Made by a program: the position numbers and the translations under genes. From assembly GCA_021613335.1 (NCBI GenBank), contig JAJTWR010000314.1:2997501-3061500 (forward strand): a stretch of DNA of 64,000 bases, given 5' to 3'. The notes beneath the pieces are model-generated. The model saw only the letters and a list, made by a program, of their open reading frames with translations. It made no database searches and had not been told where the DNA came from. This document shows positions 47,201-58,052 of this stretch, piece by piece (the first letter of the stretch is position 1; each line of letters begins with the position of its first letter). Source of the stretch: Whitmania pigra. Lineage: Eukaryota > Annelida > Clitellata > Hirudinida > Haemopidae.

Positions 47201-50197
47201 TTGAAGAGGACATGCAGAGCAACATTCTGGACTCGTGTCGTTGTTAGCTTGCACATGAATAGACTCATTTGTTCCTTGGTGGTATGATGATATATGTTCT
47301 TGCAAGCTTTTCATTATCTCTGTGAACTGTTGAATGCATGTGAAATCACACTTGGAATGGTCAGGCTTGAGGTCATTCCAATGATGACTGAAACATTTGA
47401 TAATAGTGTTACAATGCCTACAAAACATGTTTTCATCTGAAGCATTAACTTTCTGGCTATCTAAATGGATTGAGTTGTCATTGTTATTATTATTTGCATT
47501 GTCATCCTGGAAACCATTCTCGGAAGCCAAATAATCGGCCAACTCCACACTTTGTCTGACATTTTCAAAACAAAATTTTATTTGATTTTCACAATTCACC
47601 AATTTGTTGTACCTTGTGTTATACGATTCTTGACAACAACTAGGTTCAAATTGGTTGGATATCAATGTATTCATATTAGTTTGTCTATTTTCATTAAAAG
47701 AATCATTGTCATCTGAATGACAAAAATGATTAGCAATCACCTGATCACCTGATGAACTAACACTACCTTCAGAGCATGGGGAGCAATACATAGATTCACA
47801 AAAATCACACTTGTGCAATCTTAGTTTCACCAGATTGTGTGTTTGGGAGCAAACATGCGTTGAGGGGCAAACACTCGTGCTTTTTATGTTTCCAAATTCT
47901 TTCTGATGATATTGACAAGATTTACACTGAGAATGCCGTGATGTTTCACAACTCAGACTCCTTTCACTGCTGCAACCTCTAATTTGTTGTAAGTTTGCAT
48001 CATCAACAATTAATGGTTTAAAACATTCATTCCCTTTTGAGATATCTTGAGAGCTGCTATGACAAAACTTTCTGAAATTTTTTGGCAATTGATCACATTG
48101 TATCAGATTGGCTTTTGAAGGTGAGCTAGGATTATGAGTTGTGCTAAAATTAGAGGATGACTGACCATTGTTGGGCTCACATTCACAATAATCATGCTCA
48201 ATGACCTTGAGAGAGTAGGAAGCTCTAACCTCTGGGTTATCAGATTCATCAACAAGGTTTTTAACTTGATAATCACGACTATTGGAATTGGTAATGTTTC
48301 TTTGTTTCATATTTTCCTTATTTATCATTATTTGTGCATCCCTCGGATCAGCCCCGGTGCTAATGGCATGCCTGCCAACATCCTTGGCAGCAACATTCTG
48401 AAAGTCCCTCATGTTTTTATCATTTACAGCCTCTTCAAGAGCTTGGTCAATGTAATCACTGGAACATTTCTGCTCTAGAGATGGAGATGCTGGAGCAGTG
48501 CCAATGTGAGTGTCATTAAAGTACTTAATTGGCACACCATTGCATCTGATGATTGTACCAGCAACCTCATTCCTGTTGTTGCAAACCTTTGCAGTGTCGT
48601 AATTTGTGAGTGGCCTCTCAAGAATGTTGGCAGTTGTATCATATGTAGCCGTTGCCTTATCGAAACCAGGAGTTACGACACCAATATTATTACCGTGGTC
48701 ATCGGTCGTCCAATTGCACATAACGACCCCGTCGTTGCATTCATAGTTCGTCCCGCCGAGTCCACTTCTTCCGCCTTGATGTTCGTAAGCGGCTTCGTTG
48801 AACATGGCCGATAAATTTTTCCACTTCTTAAAAACTTCAGAGGGGATGCGTTCGTACTCTGCCGAGGTTCTCTCCACATAACCCAGTCCGTAATCTTCTA
48901 TAGAAAATTCATCCATGAAAGAGGTTCGTGGTTTTCCACTGAGGCGATGAATGAAATTATTTCTCTCCCTCGGAGGAGCTCTGGCTTTAGGGATGATGAT
49001 ATCCTTGCATTCTTTTGCTGTTACACTCTCAGGTTTTTTCTCAATTCTTGGTGTTGCACTGACTGCCTTGTGGGCTGCAGTCTGAGTGGTCGCTTCATTT
49101 AATGTTGGCTTGCATCGAGTGGGAGCTTTTTGAGACTTTGATAATTTTTTGATCTGCTGGAGGTAGCTAGGACTTGAAGGATCTGATAAAATATAACTTT
49201 TTATACTGCTGACTGGCCCCTTGACTTCTGAGAAGCGTTTGAAATTTTTGCTGTTCGCATCCGAACTCATTCTCATGTTTTGAGGAACACTTTTGTGAGA
49301 ATTTGAACAGTTATGCTGAAATTCATTGACATTGACAACATCGTGTAAGTCAAGTGACAATCCATCTGGCAAAATGATTTGGTTTTTATCACCCATGACA
49401 TCGTATTCCTCATCTTCATCAACATAATCATTACCCTCATTATGAGACTGATGTTTTGAATCATCATTACCTAGAATCCCCCACAAACCAATATTATCTT
49501 TTGAATCCATCTTCTCAAAGTTTTCAAACTCGCTATACTCTTTTGATTCTTTGACAGGATGGTCAGTTTCTAGTGAATAGGAATTTTCTTCTGCAGTTTC
49601 ACTACCCTCATGATAATAATAATAATAATCATATTCATCATTGTTATTGTTAGTTTGAATGTCTCCTACTACGGCAATGCCACGCTCAAAGACATCTTTT
49701 GCAACAGCAGATCCATTATCTCCGTAGTAGTATTTCCTATCTGCAACTCTGTTATTTCTTAATATCTCCACAGGTCTGCCACTGCATCCCTCTATATCCG
49801 GCAAGTCTTTATGCTTTTCCTGGGTCACGCTGCAGTTTGCATTGCGATTGAATTCTGATTTCAAAGCTGAGTTTTCTTTATGAATGCGTGCTCGTGGTTT
49901 AGGTGGCCCCTGAATTAAGGAATTTCTACCTCTTTCTATGTCTGACAATATAAATCGGTCGCTGCAGGTCATTGGGTTTGCAGGATAAAGATGAACTTGC
50001 CACAATCTCTCTTTAGCTAAATCCAACTCCCTTGTGAGTTCCAGGTTCCTGGCAGCACTTTGCTGGACTATTTGCAAGAATTGCAGGGCTTGCTTATCAT
50101 AGCTGCTAGGCTGTGTTTTAGAATTGGATTCCTTCAAGGTGTTATATTCTATGCGTGATGCCAAGCGTTGCAACTTACCTCCTGGACTCGATTCCAT
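44207..50197 (-). CDS. Large intronless protein of unknown function with coiled coil
   Basis: Not recognised. One uninterrupted frame of 1996 codons, beginning MESSPGGKLQRLASRIEYN. A short helical segment near residues 30-70 (LQFLQIVQQSAARNLELTREL) and a stronger coiled coil at about 1311-1389 (VRKMLRERDETRNLLLSELE, continuing to LEKTVCERLEMYDKL) are the clearest structural features. Two Cys/His-rich patches lie near residues 752-812 (including HKCDFCESMYCSPC) and 923-972 (FCRHCNTIIKC, HHW, CDFTC) and might bind zinc, but match no standard finger that I can name. The rest is Asn, Ser, Asp and Gln rich and probably disordered; the C-terminus is basic. The composition recalls centrosomal or cytoskeletal scaffolds, which is only an impression. 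A consensus-like splice donor (GGAG then GTAAGT) lies 19 nt after the A of the ATG; if used, the protein start would differ. Confidence 0.75.
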   Translation of the reverse strand: MESSPGGKLQRLASRIEYNTLKESNSKTQPSSYDKQALQFLQIVQQSAARNLELTRELDLAKERLWQVHLYPANPMTCSDRFILSDIERGRNSLIQGPPKPRARIHKENSALKSEFNRNANCSVTQEKHKDLPDIEGCSGRPVEILRNNRVADRKYYYGDNGSAVAKDVFERGIAVVGDIQTNNNNDEYDYYYYYHEGSETAEENSYSLETDHPVKESKEYSEFENFEKMDSKDNIGLWGILGNDDSKHQSHNEGNDYVDEDEEYDVMGDKNQIILPDGLSLDLHDVVNVNEFQHNCSNSHKSVPQNMRMSSDANSKNFKRFSEVKGPVSSIKSYILSDPSSPSYLQQIKKLSKSQKAPTRCKPTLNEATTQTAAHKAVSATPRIEKKPESVTAKECKDIIIPKARAPPRERNNFIHRLSGKPRTSFMDEFSIEDYGLGYVERTSAEYERIPSEVFKKWKNLSAMFNEAAYEHQGGRSGLGGTNYECNDGVVMCNWTTDDHGNNIGVVTPGFDKATATYDTTANILERPLTNYDTAKVCNNRNEVAGTIIRCNGVPIKYFNDTHIGTAPASPSLEQKCSSDYIDQALEEAVNDKNMRDFQNVAAKDVGRHAISTGADPRDAQIMINKENMKQRNITNSNSRDYQVKNLVDESDNPEVRASYSLKVIEHDYCECEPNNGQSSSNFSTTHNPSSPSKANLIQCDQLPKNFRKFCHSSSQDISKGNECFKPLIVDDANLQQIRGCSSERSLSCETSRHSQCKSCQYHQKEFGNIKSTSVCPSTHVCSQTHNLVKLRLHKCDFCESMYCSPCSEGSVSSSGDQVIANHFCHSDDNDSFNENRQTNMNTLISNQFEPSCCQESYNTRYNKLVNCENQIKFCFENVRQSVELADYLASENGFQDDNANNNNNDNSIHLDSQKVNASDENMFCRHCNTIIKCFSHHWNDLKPDHSKCDFTCIQQFTEIMKSLQEHISSYHQGTNESIHVQANNDTSPECCSACPLQNFPRKSCDQSREAHDNTKDVPEPLVQKSNILDIELTSQEPNLESSSLNLNSSTIDNITNISHNHFPQRLLGKHSESLPSDFDRKSEGSLNSKDNGKTFLENNTKVLHAYEPEKLQVINKDECVDSVSSGKLQCNQNNDFQAIEINKSDQPNKELQIHENKKDYRNRISEFDLYEHFANDNIKNNYFEEVVSNSRIHFKKLKKCFLGQFDISSLCSEERSSQLNVKNVSEMLKSKSETKFDINYEAKKANDRNNNNSSRKFRKDSPTISRIVKEYPDSRRLVKEILCTPRNVRRHRSQHPFVSPKYSADHSLVSMQSVRKMLRERDETRNLLLSELERLRDTLKKERLNFIGELSATRQQMIDYELDQKKKMEYLEKTVCERLEMYDKLVKSHPAPHNIDFSNLLFPPKNGTNVKPENFVDPSIRSNANSIYQNPDFQTTNAPTFCQNQVKASSMSSNFQPNISPNTSDNAVMFSPNTRYTSLKSSPNDQQAQNAINIAMKAREPLSASMRFFPPTLLLNSNSRKNEQVDFSTYRQAINNCAGQTTTFKENILGNWTKEAHNNHNNPANKLVPNMTHPRAYMEQASHFVHPNGAIAPNFPGPEKTQNGSNTFHFSGFQNNPAEHPLYHRCNGMSNLQAPRIQENGSERIASQLVGPPQIHTSSNLTDTIFSSQKKQLSENLTSGIENVKRGYISADKQEPYVTLLSNKMSSSLRNPEVVIQAHQMNKDFQRHMDMSKPMRSLMCQLQNSSRNNSNSKCLPALPKGEESAHVYSLKDNHVSRKENENVTEVDAKCKQISFLEKHSIINSHSKNQTSQSRVLCNPCFSTLIEPDGESKAFFGKYSSGNKLQKLDFHKQTQSATSTDRRSHLSISGYILGAKPKAVKGSHFQSDHGFPRFENLFHPLLHPHDHGKGCFSSRSSALKSKDRYLFTHDPKVHKEMRIKHKFGSSRRFRINGANPQGAKRLRTSKKSMSVGSLGSNARQGCDSISTYFSRWSTM

Positions 50198-51243
50198 GCA
50201 AGCAATGACCTCAGCTTTTAAGTTAACTTATTTATTATTATGACTATCAAAACGAAAAATTTGGTGTCATCATAAACTAAACTTCAGCTGGAAAGCAGGC
50301 CATTAACTTTCACTTTTTACACCGTATTCAAAATAGCGGAGAAACGTCTCAGAAATCAAAATTTTCATTGGCGTTCCTATGGCGGAATTGTTGTCTCAAA
50401 ATAAAAAAAAAACTCTGCGATATTAAAAATTACTTGTTTGAAACAATGTCTGCTCAAAATTGAGTAGAACCATAAATTTTGCAATTTTCCGAAGGGAGCT
50501 CGGTATCAACTGAGATCGGTAAATCCAATAGAACTACATGCCACGGAAAACCACAAACTTGAAAAATTACAAGTCATTCCACCAGTTTGCGCATTTACTA
50601 ATTAAAAAAAATTACGATTTCGCGGGAAAGGAATGATAAGAACTAGGTAGCTAGTTAATCCATTAAAAACATTTATGCCAAGTCTATGATGGGAATTTAG
50701 ACGCGTTTAAAACAGACATGGCTAAACGTTCACTTTACAAATGATTTTCAATAAATGACCACTAATGACGAATAGTTTCGATATTATTCTACACCATACG
50801 AAGATTATACATAACAAGTCGAATTTGACATGATATGACAACTTCAAATCCATTTGCTTTAATTTGTAATACTAGCAAGTAATGTTAAAACAGAATTGAT
50901 TCGTTATTGAACGAAAAATGAATTGAAAATAATATGAAAGTGCCAGCAGCTTAGACCACCTTTGATTTTTATTTCGACAGTCTCATTTCACTCTGCGTCA
51001 CGAAAGGTGTGCCTCGTTAACTATAAATCTTCAACAGTGACATTTTTTAAAGAAATCTATTTTGTTATGCTTGTAGGATGCTCCGTTTCAAGTCTACATT
51101 TACATGTGTATGAAATTAGATTCAAAAGGCCTTGACCGTAGTATGAGGTTCTTCCTTTCCTGCCGAGGTTTAAAATCAAATAGGCGTTTCCAATATTGGA
51201 GTCGTTGTAAATTCTATCGAGTTGTGATTGGAGGAGCTGGCGA
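50198..51243. other. Intergenic region upstream of the 1996-residue gene
   Basis: AT-rich with no credible frame. It separates the start of the minus-strand large gene from the presumed 3' end of the Ig/FNIII gene on the same strand. Confidence 0.5.
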
Positions 51244-52863
51244 TCACGTGATTGTCGACAGCCAGTCGTACGTCAAGTAGAGGGCTTTCCTTTCCTTGAC
51301 GCCGAAATAGAAAATCAATTTATAACCACTTTTTCTCCATGCATCCGTGAAACAATTAAACAGGAAAACTTACCGTCCAAAGCACGTCCGACGCTGAAGT
51401 GGAAAAAATATTTGTTACCGAAGAAATGATTATTTTGTATTTATTCGCAAATGTACTATGTCCATTCTATGAATACTTAATATCCATCAAAACAATTCGC
51501 AATTTATATTTATAATAAAATGAATATAATTTACACAAAACAAGGGAAGAGTTCATTTTAAAACAAAGCAAACATTGACACATCATTATAAAAAGAAATT
51601 GGCACATGCTATCGACTCGGGTTGTCTCCTTTAGCGTACATTTGACAATAAATTGATCAATAATAGTAACAGTAGTAGATAAATAATTCATAATTGATTA
51701 CATCAGAGCATGATTCTTTGAACAAATCCGTAAAATGTTTGAAAAAGTAATTTATTGAATTGAATTGAAGAAATCCAAATTAAATCTCGAATAAGTTGCT
51801 TACGAAATGTTCTTCAAACCCAGCACTAAATTAATTTTTTACGAATATTTTTTTACATTTTCATCCTTATCGGGTTTGCCAAGATCACATTGGTGTGGAA
51901 GGATATTTCAGCCACTTTTAACCAGTATAAAATTGAAAAGTCCCTCCATCTTGTTGCGAGTACATTTCTTTCTTAGGCTTCTTCCTTTCTGACTTCTGCT
52001 TTCGTGAATTTAATCTAATGCACTCGACGGTATCTTTGTTGTCTTTAAACATTTTGTTTATTTACAGTTGAGATGTGCTATTAATAAAACACAGAAAAGA
52101 ACAACTACCTCGCTGATGAAATGTGACCAGTTTTGATATAAGAGTGCTTTTAGCAAGTCTACCTTAAGTGCAGTCAGATGGGCACTTTGATGTCATTGCT
52201 TAATAAAAACATTCGCTTCCATAAACGTTTATTTTTGGCAGAGAACTGGCAAATGTGGTCTGGAATTTGAAGAGGGTTCGTTCGTTCCTGCTTCCCCAAG
52301 AGAGCTGAGAAAATTGCGAGGTTTGTTAGATTGGGAATGGTGCTCGTTCATAAAAACAATGTGTTCCTGACATTTTTCCAACTTTTTCCGCTCCAGTTTT
52401 CCTCGCCTTTTTCCAGGCGGAAAAATCACTGCATTCGAACTGCATGGAGTTTACAATGCTGCTCCACGATTCCCAGGCGAGTGGTGATCCCACACCAAAG
52501 CTGGATTTCGCGTTTCCCCCCGGGAGACTCTGAGCAAACATTTCGTCGTTTTGATGTTCTCTCGACTCGCTCTACATTCTCTACGCATCGATGGAAATGA
52601 TATGGCCAGCGTAATGTCAAGGATGAACTTCCTCTTTTTCCCCTATTTTTAACAGATCAGTCGAGTAAAATGTGCTACTTCGGTTTTTGACGAGCAGAAC
52701 ACACCAGCAGTTAAACTTACGGTGTGGACGCACTTTCCTGTTTCTTTCAGACACTTGTTATTGTTGTTTAGTAAATAAATAATAAAATAAAAATCGAGAT
52801 AAAATAATATTTAAAAAAATGTTCCTACCTCGTGTTAACTGTCATCGAAGCTTCATCGGCCTC
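51244..52863 (-). CDS. Tentative cytoplasmic-tail exons of the Ig/FNIII gene
   Basis: Three small minus-strand segments could continue the adhesion gene in phase beyond its membrane exon: 52829-52863 (35 nt, acceptor AACAG, donor GTAGGA), 51374-51393 (a 20-nt microexon between CACTTCAG and GTAAGTTT) and 51244-51284 ending in TGA. The second has excellent splice borders; the third rests on a weak AAG acceptor. Together they would give a very short tail of about 33 residues. Further exons in the 52.0-52.6 kb region cannot be excluded: a GC-richer minus-strand frame at 52326-52541 is open but has no recognisable content. Confidence 0.25.
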
Positions 52864-53761
52864 CTGTTTAACTGGAAAAATAAAATAAAATTCGTGAATG
52901 AAAAGATTACTTTAATTTAAAAAAAAACAATTTCAAAACATTTTCCATGACGCCTTAGTCCCTTCGCTATGAAACGGAAACACTCGTATAAAGAAATTAG
53001 GATGGAAAGTAATATAGGAACATAAAAGTTCCAGAGGACAGAAACAAATTAGGAGTTCGCCCTGAGTTATGCTCCCTACGAAGTTCCTATTGGTATTCCA
53101 ACGTTCCTATGACACCTACATCAGCCTCGGAAACAATCTTTCCAGATTTTCCACTTTTTGAATGGAAATCTATTTTCTTCCTTTCCATTATTGCACTCGA
53201 TTTCAGAGACGATTCCTGGCAACGCCTTGAAACATTTTTTCTTTCAACTTTGTAGATTTATCTCCTCGTTGGCATTGAAAATGAAGATTTAATAAGGTTT
53301 CATTTAAAAATTAAGAATTTATTAATAGCATATTTTTGACATTTTATTTGAGCGGAGAAAGCATTCAGATGATGATATTTTAAGTTTATGAAAGTATTTC
53401 TAAATATATGAAAACGTAATTATTTCAGATTACTTGCAATGCGTTAGTTTGAATATTAGTTAGCATAGCATAAATTGATTACAATCTCCCATCAAGTTAG
53501 TGTCCTTTTTATATTTACCTTAACCTATTCAGAACTAAAGTAAAAACCTATATCGTTACATCAGCATAAGCAAGGAACGTAAATCATCCCAATAATATCA
53601 ATAACATGACATTTATCAAAGTTAATGAAACACTTTGTAGAAATAAGTCCAAATCATCTCAGTTATGCAACGGACTATAACCAAATAAATAAAAATAAAT
53701 AAATAAATAAATAACTTTGTAGAAATAATTGCAATATTCTCTCACGTCTTTTCTTTTCAAC

Positions 53762-56700
53762 TTGTTTTAATTTTCTTTTCTTGAAAAGTCTCGACAATGA
53801 GGTGGTGAAAGCGATTAGGGCAAGAAAAACACTCATTGAACCAACGACGAAGCCGATCATTCCAGTTGTTGAAGCCTCCACGAAGCCAGACATTGGATCT
53901 GGAATTGGATGAGTGGATGGATAAATGGTTGGATGGAAGGACAAATAGATGGATGGATAAATGGTTGGATGGAAGGATGAATGGATGGATGGATGGATGA
54001 ATGGATGGACGGATAGACGGAAGGATAGATGGTTGGGCGGCATGACGCATGAAAAGATGATTGGAACTGGATGGAATGGATGGAAAGATGGCCAGCGAAT
54101 CGCGTTAACGCTCAAGTAATTCCCGTTCGTCTGAACTTCAAAGTGGAACTCCATTGCTACTACGAACGTGGTCAAGATTACATTTCTATTCAATTCGAAC
54201 AACAGCAACAACAACACTCAACCAGCAAAAACAACATTAGCAGCAACAACAACATCACAAAATAACGGCCAACAAACCTGTTGTGTTGATGGACACAACG
54301 AGACTCGGTTTACTGTTTGTCCTCGTCCGATTGTTGGTGGAAACGACCCGAAAATAGTAGACGACCCCCCAAGACGGACGCTTCCAATACAGCTGAGTAG
54401 TCGGAGCGACTACGGGGTTTTCCAAAGGCACCCAGCGACCTACGGTTCTATATTCGACCGTGTACATATCGACAGAGAGAGGAGAATTCATGGGGGACAT
54501 CCAGCTGATAAGAAGTCCCGGAGATTCTTGCAGCGGTTCTTTCTTTTGTTCCTCATCATTTTCTTCATCTTCCTCATCTTCCTCCTCATCGTCGTCCTCG
54601 TCATCGTTGATTTCGTCGTCATCTTCGTTGTCGACCTTTGCCTTGGTTTTTCTCTTGTCCTTGGACTCATCAGAGACAGGCTTTTCCTGTTCTGGGGTAT
54701 GCCATCGAACCTCGACGTTGATTGGAGGTGCAGGTCGATGGAGGTCATCTGAAAGTTCAGTGAATGTGTAACCAGAGGTTCTTACATTTGTGATGCCTTG
54801 ATTGAATTGGAGATATTAGCGTTGTTTATTATTTTTTTCCGTTTAATAAATGAAAGACTAAGGAAATGCAAAGAAGACTATTAAATATAGGGCAGTTCTT
54901 AATCTTTTCAAAATAAGAAAATCTTAAGAGGTCCATCGTCAACGAGAATATAAACCTCAAATATCTACACTTTTTAACTCACTGAAAACCACGCTCCTCT
55001 AAATGCGTAAAACCAAACATAAGCTAGAAATAAAAAATAGTCAAGGTGACGATACAAAGAATTAGTTTCAGAAAGCGAAAGTATTTCATCCTTAGGAATT
55101 TTCAATACCTTGGGTCGTAGCAGGATTGGAACGACTTGTGATCGAATTTCGAATCGTTGTCCAGCGGACTAAAAGTAGGGATGTTCAAAATTTCATTTAA
55201 ACTAAAAACAAACATTGATCGTGGTGGATTAAAATAATGACGATGACAAGCACGTACGTGGTGTGGCTGAGTTTGGATTCTCTTCTATTACTTCTTGGCC
55301 GTGTTCGTCTGCGATAAAAAATATAGGAAATGGAATTAAACTACGGCAATTCAAAATCTCACGAACATTTCAGAAACAAATTGTTGACATTCTGCAATTT
55401 CTGAGGATATTCGTCGCATTTATTATCGGTTTTAGGGCATGACGTGGGACAAAATTTGGACTCGTGAGAGAATGCCTTCGTTTGCGCTGCTCGGTACTGG
55501 TACAACGACAAACAAATGCTTGGTACTGGTACAACGACAAACAAATGCTTGGGAATCAAGAACGTCTCATCTTAATGCCTGCTGCGATAAATAGGCGGCA
55601 AATTATTCAAAGCAATCGAAAAACAAAGAAGAAGAAGAAGAAGAAGAAGACAGAAGTTTCATTTTTAATTGGAATTGTGAATATTTTAAAGGCCGTCAAA
55701 AGAACATGTGTGAATGAACCTGGAAATTGAAATGAACTTTTGAAATATTCAGCGACGCCACACAATACGAGGTTCTCAAACGTGGAATTGCTTTGTGATT
55801 GTCGTTGCTCTTTTCATAGCCAAACACTCTGAGAGGATTCCTTATTTTCGTGCGTTTTTATTAAAAATAAGTTTTTCTTTAAATAAATATTTCAGCTCAT
55901 CTCAAAAATTCAACATCTGGTTGTTGAATCGTTTGTAAAAAAAAGTCTAGGCGAAGTAAAATGAGATTTTTGAATCTTCTAAACGACAACGCATCATCAC
56001 GATAACAGTCACTCAATACTGAATCGAGTTAAGTAGTTAAGTACAGCAATCGTAAGTACAATTCCAAGAAACATTAAATGCCTTTACTGCCATCCAGTAA
56101 ATGGATGCAGAGGACAAAAAACCCCTGAAGTCTCACGACAAACGATCGTCGAATGAATCTTCTTCCTGACTCCCGCACGCGGATGACTCGCCATTCTCCA
56201 AATCAAATGCCGACATCGCTCTCAATCAAAATAAGCAACGCGTCTTCCATAAATTTCCCAAAACGCCCATTTCATTCCACCTTTCCGCATCACCACCGCC
56301 GCCCATCATCGTTGCCGTTATCATCACTCGTTATCATAACCGCCATCATCATTATCATCATCGTCATCATCCACCTTACCTTAATTTTCGCGAGGCTTTC
56401 TCACGACCAACGTCCAATATTTTGATTTTACTTTCAGATGACCTACGACCTCAGGTCCTACACGCGTCTGCTAATAGAGTGATTCCTCGATTTACGAACC
56501 TCCTCTTCATCCGCTTATGGCGGGAAAAATAATTTTATCTTGTAACGACAACAGCGGTTGTAATAAGATTCTAATAAATATTGTTATTGTTAATAAATAA
56601 TAATTTTAATAATATTATATTAATTAATTGTAATTCCACATTGATTTCACATTTAATGATATTTTTCTTGGAGATGATGGACATTTACCATAAACAAAAG

Positions 56701-56983
56701 AAATGTTTTACGTTGTATCTGTCCATCATCAATCATCAACATCATCATCATCATCTATACCACTGCCATCTTCATCGTCATCATCATAGCGACATCGACA
56801 GCATCGTCATCATCATCGTTGCGACATCAGCAGAGTCATTTCTGCCACCGACGACATCACGTGATAACACCGTACAAGCTGTCGTCATGAGCGAAGTCAT
56901 CAATCTGTTTAGGAAATCAATTAGGCTTCTCCTAATTTTGTCATTACAGTCTCCTCTGATTATCGTCAGCAGTTGGTCTCTCT

Positions 56984-57018
<35 letters not shown>

Positions 57019-58020
57019 AACCTTCAGCATCTCAGCATTTCGTCCAGTTGTCTGCTCGAAGAATTATGATTGAAGAAAATGCGCTCGAAAAGTAGCTTCT
57101 AGGAATTAAAATAAAAAAATTGTAATTACGATAAAAACACTAAATATAATGCGGCATGTAAATGTCAAACATTCGGTAAATATTTTAAAGTAACATTTTA
57201 AGTAATTTAAGCAAACCAACAAATCGAGAGGATGAAGATTCAGAGGATGCATCCCATTGGCGAAAATAATTTGAATGCTTTTCATTCTTTATTCTCAAAA
57301 TTTCAGTAGGACCAGTGCCGGCTAAAAATAGCTCCTGGCTGTCTTTGTGGGTAGCACGTTCTCAGAAGCATGCAGTCAGGCCGAACAGCAGCAAAAGTGG
57401 GCAAGCACCACGGACGTTTTTTAGCCCACGGACCAAACCACCCTCCCCTCCTCTCACCGACATGGTGTTCTCAACCACGTACAGCATCTCTACCGCGTTA
57501 ATCTGTTTTTAGGTGCTGAGAAGGTCAAATGGGTTCGTTAGATTTGGTCGAACCTTGTTTGGTAGTGCGATGTGCGAGAGGATTTCAGATGGTAAAATTG
57601 TTTGTCGTCTTTTCGTATTTTTAGTTAAATTCTTATTTAATTGTACTTCTCCAGTTAATTGGTCTGTTTATTCTCTTCAATTTAGAAAATTCTCGAATTA
57701 ATTCAAGGCTGATAAAGCTTCGATGCAGGAGATTCACATGTTATTTGTTGGGTTGGCTTAGCATTCAACGACCCCAGTTCGCTTAAGACATCCTCGCAGA
57801 GCTTCTTATCTTATTTTCTCAGATAGTCTTAAGGAGATGCATTTTAGAAATTATAATTCCTTAAATGGCAAATGCTACATTTTATATTTTTTTATATATT
57901 ATTTTATATATTACTTTATAACTTTCATTCTTGAAAATAATATTATAAATAATTTCAATTAAACACAAGAAGGTTAAGACTGAATACAAATAATAATGCC
58001 AATAATATAATTGTTGAAAA

Positions 58021-58052
<32 letters not shown>

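Noticed and set aside
53675..54217. 180-codon minus-strand frame with His/Pro/Ser repeats running into the membrane exon
   Set aside because: The upstream part is the GGAT repeat read through the splice acceptor at 53898; only the part from DPMSGF onward is exon.
56581..57069. 162-codon plus-strand frame with His and Ser/Leu runs
   Set aside because: Explained by CAT and CT microsatellites in an intron of the opposite-strand gene.
57315..57512. 65-codon plus-strand frame in a GC-richer patch preceded by TTTCAG
   Set aside because: No recognisable content, no matching donor or neighbouring exon, and it lies inside the intron of a minus-strand gene.
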